Of a stretch of DNA of 6,525 nt, positions 1 to 6,187 are shown piece after piece. The stretch covers positions 1-6,525 of the forward strand of contig JAUVBO010000164.1 in the NCBI GenBank assembly GCA_030591195.1, written 5' to 3'. A program made the translations under genes and the position numbers. How positions within the stretch are numbered: position 1 is the stretch's first letter; every line of letters starts with the position of its first letter. Source of the DNA: Pseudomonadota bacterium. Its GTDB lineage: Bacteria; Myxococcota; Polyangia; GCA-2747355; JACKDQ01. The notes below the pieces were generated by a model. It saw only the letters and a list, made by a program, of their open reading frames with translations, did no database searches and was not told where the DNA came from.

Positions 1-818
1 CTCGAGACGAGGAAGCTGCCGTCAGCCAGCCGGACGATGCCCTCGAGCGAGCCCTTCGGCGCCTTGGTGCCGGCGAGCCGCTTGCCATCCTTGATCCGGT
101 AGATCTCGCCGCTGCCGAGGGTGACGACGACGATCTCGCTGTCGACCAGGGCCAGGCCGTTCGGGTGGCCGAGGGCCTTGTCCTTGAGCACCGCGGTGGC
201 CCGGTCCCCGGCGATCCTCCACACCGCGTCGGTGCCGCTGGGCTTGAACGCCTGGTCTAGGCCGCTGTCCGAGGCGAAGACCAAACCATCGGCGGCAGCG
301 ACGAGGTCGTTGACGAAGGTCGCCTTGGGGATCACCACCGCCCCCTTGGCCGCTCCGGTAGCGCGATCGAACTTGCGCACCTGATCGATGTCGGCGACCC
401 ACAGGGTGTCTGCCGTGAGCGCCATCCCCTTGGGCGCGTTGAGCGTCACGCCCTCGCTCGCGCCGTCGATCCACTTCAGCGCCAGCACCTTGCCGTCGGG
501 CGCGACCTTGCTGATGAAGCCATTGCCATCGACGGCGAGCGGGGAGCCGTTGATGTTGGCCACCAGGTAGACGTCCCGTTGGGCGTCGTAGAGCACCGAT
601 TCGGGCGTCATCAAGCCAACGTCCTTGACCCGGATCGCCTCCCTCTTCACCGCCGGCGGGCTCGGCGGCGGGGCCTGCCTTGGCGGCGGGCTCTTCGTCG
701 CCGCCCGGGTCTGCTTGGCGGGCTCGGGGGGGGTGTCCTTCTTCTTTGGACACCCGCCGACAGCGAGCGCGAGCAACAGCGCGAGCAACAGCGTCGACAT
801 CAACGTGCGACAGGTCAT
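1..818 (-). CDS. SMP-30/gluconolactonase-like beta-propeller lipoprotein (C-terminus cut by window edge)
   Basis: The frame stays open from an ATG at 818 to the left edge, giving 272 residues without a stop. GGGAGG at 830-825 lies 6 nt before this ATG, which favours it over an in-frame ATG at 800. Residues 8-20 are a Leu/Ala-rich hydrophobic stretch ending in VGGC, so Cys23 is the likely lipidated residue and the mature protein sits on the cell envelope. A Lys/Pro-rich linker covers about residues 24-58. The rest resembles SMP-30/gluconolactonase or NHL propellers: TPESVLYD (71-78), NGFISKVAPDGKV (99-111), LWVADIDQVRKFD (139-151), FVND (168-171), HPNGLAL (218-224) and LEGIVRLADGSFLVS (258-272). 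By analogy with SMP-30, Glu73, Asn170, Asn220 and Glu259 are candidate divalent-metal ligands; this is inference. The substrate is unknown, and a binding or scaffold role without catalysis is possible. It is divergent from the Cys-rich beta-helix gene. Perhaps 40 or more C-terminal residues lie outside the window. Confidence 0.85.
   Translation of the reverse strand, partial: MTCRTLMSTLLLALLLALAVGGCPKKKDTPPEPAKQTRAATKSPPPRQAPPPSPPAVKREAIRVKDVGLMTPESVLYDAQRDVYLVANINGSPLAVDGNGFISKVAPDGKVLALKWIDGASEGVTLNAPKGMALTADTLWVADIDQVRKFDRATGAAKGAVVIPKATFVNDLVAAADGLVFASDSGLDQAFKPSGTDAVWRIAGDRATAVLKDKALGHPNGLALVDSEIVVVTLGSGEIYRIKDGKRLAGTKAPKGSLEGIVRLADGSFLVS
726..733. repeat. 8-base homopolymer (G8 on +, C8 in the coding sense) just after the lipobox
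   Basis: An uninterrupted run of eight G on the + strand encodes the Thr-Pro-Pro segment at residues 29-31 of the propeller lipoprotein, six residues after the lipid-anchor cysteine. With eight bases the frame is intact. A gain or loss of one base would disrupt the mature protein. It could be a slippage site or simply a by-product of a proline-rich linker in GC-rich DNA. Confidence 0.5.
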
Positions 819-913
819 CTGGAACCTCCCGGAACGAGCTCCGATCGGGTTACCTTGCCACGACGGTCTGCTTCTGGGCTACACGAGGATATGGGTCCGG
901 ACGCCAGGCCGTC

Positions 914-922
914 TGCTATCAT
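914..922 (+). promoter_or_regulatory. Candidate extended -10 promoter for the Cys-rich beta-helix gene
   Basis: TGCTATCAT reads as TG-N-TATCAT, that is, an extended -10 with five of six bases matching TATAAT. No good -35 hexamer is seen 17 bp upstream, which extended -10 promoters tolerate. Transcription would start near 929, giving a leader of about 20 nt to the ATG at 951 but only about 7 nt to the ATG at 936. The whole divergent gap 819-950 must also hold the leftward promoter of the propeller lipoprotein; no convincing hexamers for that were found. Confidence 0.35.
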
Positions 923-950
923 CGCCCCCTCGACGATGGCGGACCAAACA

Positions 951-3020
951 ATGAACAGCCCTACAGCATCCGGTGCCACGACGTTGCTCGTCCTGCTGCT
1001 CTGCGCACCCGCCTGCGTCGACGACAACGCCGCCTACTGCGCCGACGACGCGGACTGTCGCGGGCGCGCCACCACCGACCCGTCGGTCGGGCCGGTCTGC
1101 CACCCCCTGGGCCACTTCTGCCACGAGGGCTGCGCCAACGACGCCGACTGCCGCGACCCGGCCGCCGACGGCTATCACCCTGGCCGACCCAACTGCGACA
1201 CCACCCGCCGCCACTGCGTGGTCCTCGCGCCGCCAAGCGATGGTGGCGGCGGGGATGCCGGCGATGGCGGCACCGACGACAGCGGCGACGGGCGGAAGAA
1301 CAACGGCGCCGGCTGCGACACCGACGGCGAGTGCAAGAGCCTGCACTGCAGCAGCGACGGCGTCTGCTGCGACCGGGCCTGCGACGGCACTTGCGAGCGC
1401 TGCTCCACCGGCGTATGCAGGCCCCGCGCCGCGGGCAGCGAGTGCGGCGAGCCGCGCTGTGAGCAGGGGCTGCTGACCGCCCGGCGCTGCACCGCCGACG
1501 GCGACTGCACCGCGCGAGAGACCAGCTGCGGCGGATACACCTGCGCCGCCGACGGCGGCGCGGCCTGTCGCACTGCCTGCGACCCGGCCGGGGGCTGTCT
1601 GGTGGGCTTCGAATGCATCGACCTGCAGTGCAACGCCACCCTGCCCGATGGCGATGCCTGCGGCGACAACGACCTCGCCTGCGCCTCGAAGCAGTGCGTC
1701 GATGGAGTCTGCTGCGCCGAGGCGAGCTGCGCCGACTGCTTTCGCTGCGACAGGCCGGGGGCGGCTGGCAGCTGCCAGCCCCGCGCCGCTGGCACTGCAC
1801 CGGCCGGCGAGTGCCCGGGCGACAGCCCCGCCTGTGGCGCCGGCAGCTGCGATGGCGCCAAGGGGTGCGCCTACGCCGCCGCCGGCACGGCGGGCTGCGG
1901 CCAGCCGAGCTGCAGCGGCGCCACCGGCCCCCAGGAGCTGCTGACGCACCGCTGCGACGGCGTGGGCAACTGCGCCGCGCAGAGCCCGATCAGCTGCGGC
2001 TTCGCGCGCTGCGTCGCCGGCGCTTGCCTCGACGGCTGCGCCGACGGCCAGGCCTGCATCGTCGACAGCCTCTGCGACCGGGCGATGGCCCACGGCCACC
2101 CGGCGGGCCACGGCGCCTGCGTCGACCCGGCCGACGTGGTAACGCCGGGGCCGATCGAGACCCTCGGCGAGGCGGTGGCCCGAGCGGTCGCCGCCGGCAA
2201 GCATTTCCTGCGGCTCGCGCCGGGCAGCTACACCGGCAGCGTGACCGTGGTCGGCGCGGCGGTGACGCTGATCGGCACCGGCACCTCCGCCGACGCGGTG
2301 GTGCTCGAGCCGGCGTCGAGCGGCCTCCCTGCGCTACGGGTCGAGGGGCTGGGCACCCTCGGGGTGCAGGGGATCAAGGTCCAGGGCGCGACCAGCGGCG
2401 CGCCGGGGGTGCAGTGCAGCGGCGGCGCCAAGCTGACGGTGGTCGAGTCGGTGGTCATCACCAACGCCGGCGCCGGCGTCGACGCCAGCAGCTGCGTGGT
2501 GACCCTGCGGCGCAACCGGATCCGCCTCAACCAGGGCGGCGGGGCGCAGCTCGAAGGGGGGTCGGCCGTGGTGGTCAACAACCTGGTGACCAACAACGGC
2601 GTCTTCGGCCTCAGCCCCTTCGGCGGGCTCTGGCTCGCGCCGGCCAGCGGCCAGCTGACCTGCTCGGCCAACACGGTGGCGGCCAACAGTGCCCAGGACG
2701 AGGTCGCCGCCGGCGTGGTCTGCTCGGGCAGCGGGCTGACCCTGCACGGCGCGATCGTCTGGGACAACGGGCTGCCGGCCCACGACGGCTGCACCTTCGC
2801 CCACGCCAACGTCGAGGGCGGCGCGCCGGCCGGCACCGGCAACATCAGCGTCGACCCGGGGTTCGTCGACACCAAGGCGATCGACTACTCGCTCGGCGCC
2901 GGATCGCTCTCGATCGACGCCGGCGATGACCTGGCGCCGGGCCTCGGCAGCATCGACCTCGAGCGCGGCCCGCGCAAGCGCGGCGCCGCCGTGGACCAGG
3001 GAGCGATCGAGCGGCCGTAG
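951..3020 (+). CDS. Secreted Cys-rich protein with right-handed parallel beta-helix domain
   Basis: This 689-residue protein is probably exported and displayed outside the cell. Residues 10-20 are a hydrophobic signal core (TLLVLLLCAPAC), and Cys22 is a possible lipidation site, though the lipobox APAC is atypical. The ATG at 951 was chosen because CGGA lies 7 nt upstream and the signal peptide is then well proportioned; an ATG at 936 is in frame but lacks a ribosome site. Residues 30-89 hold two copies of a four-Cys unit. Residues 95-118 are a Gly/Asp/Ser spacer. Residues 119-228 and 235-359 are two copies of a larger Cys-rich module. Residues 400-630 have the alternating small/hydrophobic pattern and NxxxxNxG-type turns of a pectin-lyase-like beta-helix, for example LRLAPGSYTGSVTV at 420-433. 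The end, with SVDPGFVD (633-640), SLSIDAGDD (652-660) and VDQGAIE (681-687), matches the tail usual in 'choice-of-anchor' beta-helix proteins. Disulfides are expected in the oxidising periplasm or outside. Function unknown; adhesion or polysaccharide binding are guesses, and no catalytic residues are recognised. Confidence 0.85.
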   Translation: MNSPTASGATTLLVLLLCAPACVDDNAAYCADDADCRGRATTDPSVGPVCHPLGHFCHEGCANDADCRDPAADGYHPGRPNCDTTRRHCVVLAPPSDGGGGDAGDGGTDDSGDGRKNNGAGCDTDGECKSLHCSSDGVCCDRACDGTCERCSTGVCRPRAAGSECGEPRCEQGLLTARRCTADGDCTARETSCGGYTCAADGGAACRTACDPAGGCLVGFECIDLQCNATLPDGDACGDNDLACASKQCVDGVCCAEASCADCFRCDRPGAAGSCQPRAAGTAPAGECPGDSPACGAGSCDGAKGCAYAAAGTAGCGQPSCSGATGPQELLTHRCDGVGNCAAQSPISCGFARCVAGACLDGCADGQACIVDSLCDRAMAHGHPAGHGACVDPADVVTPGPIETLGEAVARAVAAGKHFLRLAPGSYTGSVTVVGAAVTLIGTGTSADAVVLEPASSGLPALRVEGLGTLGVQGIKVQGATSGAPGVQCSGGAKLTVVESVVITNAGAGVDASSCVVTLRRNRIRLNQGGGAQLEGGSAVVVNNLVTNNGVFGLSPFGGLWLAPASGQLTCSANTVAANSAQDEVAAGVVCSGSGLTLHGAIVWDNGLPAHDGCTFAHANVEGGAPAGTGNISVDPGFVDTKAIDYSLGAGSLSIDAGDDLAPGLGSIDLERGPRKRGAAVDQGAIERP
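1038..1217 (+). repeat. Two short four-Cys units encoded in tandem
   Basis: Residues 30-57 and 61-89 of the beta-helix protein have almost the same cysteine spacing: C-x5-C-x13-C-x6-C followed by C-x5-C-x14-C-x6-C. Both begin with a C-x-(D/N)-DADCR signature and end with an HxC or HC segment. This is the short C..DADC repeat often seen in exported proteins of Myxococcota. The copies have diverged at the DNA level. Confidence 0.6.
1305..2027 (+). repeat. Two larger Cys-rich modules in tandem (residues 119-228 and 235-359)
   Basis: Landmarks recur in the same order in both copies: DGVCC (136-140 and 251-255), CRPRAAG/CQPRAAG (156-162 and 275-281), CGEPRC/CGQPSC (165-170 and 316-321), LLTARRC/LLTHRC (174-180 and 330-335), a D/N-C pair (185-186 and 340-341) and SCGGYTC/SCGFARC (192-198 and 348-354). 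Copy 2 carries about 30 extra residues (roughly 282-313) with four more cysteines. Internal duplication followed by divergence is the simplest reading. Confidence 0.65.
1763..1780. repeat. Perfect 18-bp palindrome inside the Cys-rich module region
   Basis: GGCTGGCAGCTGCCAGCC equals its own reverse complement and is centred on CAGCTG. Pairing stops at the flanking bases (C on both sides). It encodes part of AAGSCQPR in the second large Cys module. It has no spacer, so it is more like a dimeric protein-binding site or cruciform than an RNA hairpin. It may be a by-product of Cys/Gly/Ser/Gln codon choice in GC-rich DNA. Confidence 0.6.
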
Positions 3021-3027
3021 CCACGGG

Positions 3028-3041
3028 GGCGCCGACGCGCC
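3028..3041 (+). terminator. Small GC hairpin in the gap between the beta-helix gene and pepF
   Basis: GGCGC-CGAC-GCGCC forms a perfect 5-bp stem with a 4-base loop, 7 nt after the beta-helix stop codon. No T-run follows, so it is not a classical intrinsic terminator. It could weakly attenuate read-through into pepF or protect a 3' end. The 56-bp gap shows no clear promoter, so partial co-transcription is possible. Confidence 0.25.
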
Positions 3042-3076
3042 GAGCGAACGCGGACAGCGACAAGGATGGTTCTTCG

Positions 3077-4924
3077 ATGACCAGCGAGATTCCTGCAGCG
3101 CCGAAGCCCCGCACGAGAGCCCGCGACGAGATCGATCCCCGCTTCCGCTGGGACCTGAACGAGATCTTCGACGACTGGGACGGCTGGCAGCAGGCCTACG
3201 ACCAGCTGGCAGCGAAGATCGACCGCTTCGCGGCGATCAAGGGCACCCTGGCGGACGGGCCGGCGGCGCTGCTCGAGGCGCTCGAGCTCGAGGATGACAT
3301 CGGCCGGATCTCCTACCGCGTCTGGTTCTTCCCCTCGCTCAAGCACGACGAAGACCAACGGGACAACGCCGTCAACGCCCGCCGGCAGCAGGTGCAGATC
3401 CTCTTTGCCAAGGCGAGCCAAGCCTCCTCCTGGTTCAACCCCGAGCTGCTGCAAATTCCGCGGGAGACGATCTCGGGGTGGCTCGACGGCGACGAGCGGC
3501 TCGCGCTCTACCGCTTTGCCATCGACGATCTCTTCCGCCAGCAGGAGCACGTGCTCGATGACCAGGGCGAGCGGTTGCTCTCGTTCGCGACCCGGCTCTC
3601 GGGCGCGCCCTCGGACGCCTACGCGGCGCTGACCACGGCCGACATCGACTTCCCGAAGATCACCCTCGACAGCGGCGAGGAGGTCACCGTCACCCACGGC
3701 CAGTACCGGGCGATCCTCGCCACCGACCGCTCCCAGGACAACCGCCGCCGCGCCTTCGAGGCGCTCTACGGCTGCTATCAGCAGCACCTCAACACCTACG
3801 CAGCGCTCTACAGCGGCGTGGCCGAGCGCGACTGGTTCTACTGCCAATCGCGCGACTACCCAGCGACCCTCGGCGCGGCGCTGTTCGGCAACGACATCCC
3901 GACGTCGGTGGTCGAGACCCTGATCGCCACCACCAAGCAGGGCGTCGAGCCCCTGCGACGCTACCACCGGCTGCGGCGCAAGGTGCTCGGCCTCGAGCGC
4001 TACCAGCTCTACGACGGGTCGGTGCCGCTGGTGGCCGACTTCGACCGCCGCTATCACTACGGCGAGGTGTTGCCCTGGATCGTCGAGTCGGTGGCGCCCC
4101 TCGGCGAGGACTACCAGCGGCGGATGCGCAGCGCCATCGATGGCGGATGGATCGACGTCTACGAGAACGAGGGCAAGCAGTCGGGGGCCTACTCGGCGGG
4201 CATCTACGGGGTGCACCCCTACCTGCTGCTCAACTACAACGACACGATCGACGACGTCTTCACCCTGGCCCATGAGCTCGGCCACGCCCTGCACACGCTG
4301 CTCTCTCACGAGCGACAGCCCTTCCGCTACGCGAGCTACACGATCTTCGTCGCCGAGGTCGCCTCGACCCTAAACGAGGCGCTGCTGCTCGAGCTGATGC
4401 TCGCCCGCAGCGACGACGCCGCCGAGCGAGCGGTGCTGCTGCAGCACGCCATCGACAGCATCGTCGGCACCTACTACACCCAGGTGCTCTTCGCCGCCTG
4501 GGAGCTCGAGGCCCACCGCCTCGTCGAGAGTGGCCAGCCGCTGACCGCCGAGCGGCTCGGCGAGCTCTACGCCGGCCTACTCGCCGAGTTCTACGCCGAC
4601 GCGGTAGACCTCGACGACCGCTACGCCGCAACCTGGGCGCGGATCCCGCACTTCTTCCGCTCGCCCTACTACGTCTATCAGTACGCCACCTGCTTCGCGT
4701 CGTCGGCGCGGCTGCTCGAGCAGATCCACGCCGAGCGCGAGCCCGCTGTCGGGCGCTACCTCGAGCTGCTGTCGTCGGGAGGCAGCGACTACCCGATGAA
4801 CCAGCTGCGCCGGGCGGGCGTCGACCTCCGCGACGCCTCCACCGTCGGCGCGGTCTCGAGCCAGCTCGACCGACTGGTCGACCGGCTCGAGCAGGAGCTG
4901 GCCCAGCTCGCCGCCAAGCACTGA
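3077..4924 (+). CDS. pepF: M3 family oligoendopeptidase (PepF type)
   Basis: The 615-residue product has the usual length of oligoendopeptidase F, a zinc metallopeptidase of family M3 that cleaves short peptides in the cytoplasm. The zinc site is intact: HELGH at 399-403 supplies two His ligands and the catalytic Glu400, and Glu427 in FVAEVAS (424-430) is the expected third ligand, 28 residues after the first His. Other family hallmarks are GAYSAGIYGVHPYLLLNY (370-387), the acidic NDTIDDVFTLAHE lead-in to the zinc helix, and RIPHFFRSPYYVYQYATC (522-539), which closes the substrate channel. Residues 1-200 are the helical N-terminal region that shapes the tunnel. No signal peptide or membrane segment is seen. 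The ATG at 3077 has AAGGA 10 nt upstream. It follows the beta-helix gene by 56 bp in the same direction and converges on the vWA gene. The likely role is turnover of peptides from protein breakdown or imported prey or medium peptides; the latter is inference. Confidence 0.95.
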   Translation: MTSEIPAAPKPRTRARDEIDPRFRWDLNEIFDDWDGWQQAYDQLAAKIDRFAAIKGTLADGPAALLEALELEDDIGRISYRVWFFPSLKHDEDQRDNAVNARRQQVQILFAKASQASSWFNPELLQIPRETISGWLDGDERLALYRFAIDDLFRQQEHVLDDQGERLLSFATRLSGAPSDAYAALTTADIDFPKITLDSGEEVTVTHGQYRAILATDRSQDNRRRAFEALYGCYQQHLNTYAALYSGVAERDWFYCQSRDYPATLGAALFGNDIPTSVVETLIATTKQGVEPLRRYHRLRRKVLGLERYQLYDGSVPLVADFDRRYHYGEVLPWIVESVAPLGEDYQRRMRSAIDGGWIDVYENEGKQSGAYSAGIYGVHPYLLLNYNDTIDDVFTLAHELGHALHTLLSHERQPFRYASYTIFVAEVASTLNEALLLELMLARSDDAAERAVLLQHAIDSIVGTYYTQVLFAAWELEAHRLVESGQPLTAERLGELYAGLLAEFYADAVDLDDRYAATWARIPHFFRSPYYVYQYATCFASSARLLEQIHAEREPAVGRYLELLSSGGSDYPMNQLRRAGVDLRDASTVGAVSSQLDRLVDRLEQELAQLAAKH

Positions 4925-4944
4925 GCCCGCCGCATGGCGCTGCT
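4924..4944. terminator. Possible weak shared hairpin between convergent pepF and vWA genes
   Basis: CGCC-GCAT-GGCG (4928-4939) forms a 4-bp GC stem with a 4-base loop. AGC/GCT (4924-4926 with 4942-4944) can extend it after a small internal loop, so the fold spans both stop codons. No T-run follows on either strand. With only 19 bp between the two stops, any termination signal must be bidirectional or lie within the opposing gene. Confidence 0.2.
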
Positions 4945-6026
4945 TAGTTGATGACCGGGCCCTTGCAGCCGAAGACGAACTCGACCTGGCTGACCTGGCC
5001 GCCGCGCAGGCGGTCGCAGGCCTCGCCGAAGAACTTGATCTCCCGTCCGCTCTCCGAGTAATTCCAGCCCATCGTGTTCGACAGGGTGCGGGGAACCGGG
5101 TCGCCGTTGAACTTGACCGTGACCAGGTCCGGGTCGTCGGGCTGGCTCGTCAGCTCGTAGGTGCAGGGCGGCGGGATGATGCCCGCGGCAATGGTGAACA
5201 GCGCGTCCTTGAGCTCCTCGGCGCTGGTGGCGGGGTAGAAGCGGTGCGGGCCGTTCGGGTTCGGTCGGCCACCGGCGTCGGCCATCTGGTCGAGGGTCGC
5301 CGGGTTGGAAAAGACGATGTCGCCGAAGCCAACGACGAAGACCTTGACGTCCTCGGCCACCAGCGCCTGGACCTCGGCGATGCTCTCGGCGTCGGTCTGG
5401 GTCTCCTGCTCGACACCACAGTTGGGGATGCCATCGGTGGCGAGCAGCACATAGCGCGGACCGGTGCCCCGCGGCACGCCGCGCAGGTAGCCCCGCACCG
5501 CCGCCAGGCTGGTGTGGGTCGGGGTCCAGCCATCGGCTCCGGCGCTGTTGAGGAGCTGTTTGATCTGCGCCTCGTTGCCCATCTGCATCGGCACGTCGAT
5601 GCCCGCGGCCTGGCAGCTGTTGTCGGCCGGATAGAGCGAGATGCCGAAACGAACCTTGCCCTGGAAGGTCTCGACCAGCGCCGAGAGCGTCTCCTGCATC
5701 ACCAGCCACTTGGTGCGCAGGAGGTTGGCGAAGTCGAACAGGTCCACCGGGGAGGTCATCGACCCGGACTTGTCGACCACCAGGTACAGGTCAGGGATCT
5801 CGTCGTTGTGCTTGAGCACGATCGGGATCGACTGTCCGCCGCAGGTCGGTGCCGGCGGTGGCGTGTAGGAGGGGTCGGGGTTGTTGATCGGCTCGCCGTT
5901 GGGATCGTAGCCGGGGTTGCTCGGCCCGTTCTTTTCGACATCGCCCGAGCAGCCCGCCACCAGTGCTAACGTTGCCGCCAGCAGGACAGTGGCTAGGGTC
6001 TGGCTGGTTCGCTTGATCACGGTCAT
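4944..6026 (-). CDS. von Willebrand factor A domain lipoprotein with intact MIDAS
   Basis: The 360-residue protein starts with a typical lipoprotein signal: basic MTVIKRTS, a hydrophobic core, then LVAGC with Cys26 as the lipidated residue. Residues 27-62 form a Pro/Asn/Gly-rich stalk. The vWA domain covers about residues 66-285. Its metal-ion-dependent adhesion site is complete: Asp85-x-Ser87-x-Ser89 in VVDKSGSM, Thr168 or Thr170 in GWTPTHTSL, and Asp198 in LLATDGIPNC. The C-terminal 70 residues (CTYEL to VFGCKG, Cys288, Cys337 and Cys354) look like a small disulfide-linked domain frequent after vWA domains in Myxococcota. The likely role is metal-dependent binding to a protein or surface at the cell envelope. 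Myxococcus CglB, a gliding adhesin, is also a vWA lipoprotein, but I see no basis for calling this its orthologue. The start at 6026 is preferred because GGGAGG would touch an alternative ATG at 6032 but lies 6 nt from this one. It converges with pepF and lies 144 bp downstream of the VOC gene. Confidence 0.9.
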   Translation of the reverse strand: MTVIKRTSQTLATVLLAATLALVAGCSGDVEKNGPSNPGYDPNGEPINNPDPSYTPPPAPTCGGQSIPIVLKHNDEIPDLYLVVDKSGSMTSPVDLFDFANLLRTKWLVMQETLSALVETFQGKVRFGISLYPADNSCQAAGIDVPMQMGNEAQIKQLLNSAGADGWTPTHTSLAAVRGYLRGVPRGTGPRYVLLATDGIPNCGVEQETQTDAESIAEVQALVAEDVKVFVVGFGDIVFSNPATLDQMADAGGRPNPNGPHRFYPATSAEELKDALFTIAAGIIPPPCTYELTSQPDDPDLVTVKFNGDPVPRTLSNTMGWNYSESGREIKFFGEACDRLRGGQVSQVEFVFGCKGPVIN

Positions 6027-6032
6027 GCTCAT

Positions 6033-6038
6033 CCTCCC
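6033..6038 (-). promoter_or_regulatory. Ribosome binding site that selects the vWA start
   Basis: GGGAGG (CCTCCC on +) directly abuts an ATG at 6032 with no spacer but is 6 nt from the in-frame ATG at 6026. The propeller lipoprotein at the left edge has the same GGGAGG at the same 6-nt spacing, which supports the 6026 start, two codons shorter than the longest frame. Confidence 0.6.
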
Positions 6039-6061
6039 GTGGGGTGGTGCAGCACCTCTTT

Positions 6062-6078
6062 AGCAAGACCGATGCCGA
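6062..6078 (-). promoter_or_regulatory. Sigma-54-like promoter before the vWA lipoprotein gene
   Basis: Reading leftward, TCGGCATCGGTCTTGCT keeps the -24 GG and -12 GC with exactly 10 bp between them. It fits 11 of the 14 specified positions of YTGGCACGRNNNTTGCW, including GGCA and the whole TTGCW block. Transcription would start near 6051, giving a leader of about 25 nt that contains the GGGAGG ribosome site. Sigma-54 genes need an upstream activator; no activator site was identified in 6079-6170. No better sigma-70 pair was found in this gap. Confidence 0.4.
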
Positions 6079-6168
6079 CCTGGGGCCACATGTCGGATGC
6101 CAAGGACTCCATAATGCTGAATGATCTTAGGGAATCGGATCGAGCTTCCGGGGCGGGGCTGGCAGGCC

Positions 6169-6187
6169 GCTCAGCCACCGGCTGAGC
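6169..6187. terminator. 8-bp perfect hairpin across the VOC stop codon
   Basis: GCTCAGCC-ACC-GGCTGAGC pairs perfectly over 8 bp with a 3-base loop. The TGA stop of the VOC gene (6173-6171) lies in one arm. An outer CTG/CAG (6159-6161 with 6188-6190) could add three pairs after a 7-base bulge. No T-run follows on the leftward strand, so intrinsic termination is uncertain; 3'-end stabilisation or a binding site are alternatives. Confidence 0.45.

Noticed and set aside
22..753. Long leftward open frame (243 codons) over the left-edge gene
   Set aside because: Its product is Arg/Gly/Gln-rich with no domain, and it overlaps in another frame the propeller lipoprotein, which has a ribosome site, signal peptide and family motifs.
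841..890. TTGCCA near 855 as a -35 with a -10 near 880
   Set aside because: At 17-19 bp spacing the downstream hexamers match TATAAT at no more than three positions; the extended -10 at 914-922 is much better.
579..950. Upstream extension of the beta-helix protein frame (124 extra codons)
   Set aside because: The extension is antisense to the propeller lipoprotein and Arg/Pro-rich, and it would bury the signal peptide. The start at 951, or less likely 936, fits export.
879..2204. Leftward open frame of 441 codons opposite the Cys-rich protein
   Set aside because: The Ala/Val/Gly-rich low-complexity translation mirrors Cys, Gly and Asp codons on the other strand; there is no start signal or domain.
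3273..3293. Cluster of CTCGAG hexamers in pepF and elsewhere
   Set aside because: They are in-frame Leu-Glu codons (CTC GAG) favoured by the codon bias, not a repeat element.
2885..4309. Leftward open frame of 474 codons opposite the pepF gene
   Set aside because: It is antisense to highly conserved pepF codons, has no ribosome site or recognisable domain, and its Val/Leu/Glu/Arg-rich product is what codon bias in GC-rich DNA produces.
5244..5969. Rightward open frame of 241 codons opposite the vWA gene
   Set aside because: It is a shadow of the vWA coding sequence, with no ribosome site and no family resemblance.
6029..6116. Possible short leader peptide of about 28 codons (start MESLASDMW) ending over the vWA start region
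   Set aside because: It has no ribosome site before its ATG, and it would begin upstream of the predicted sigma-54-type start, so it would not be in that transcript.
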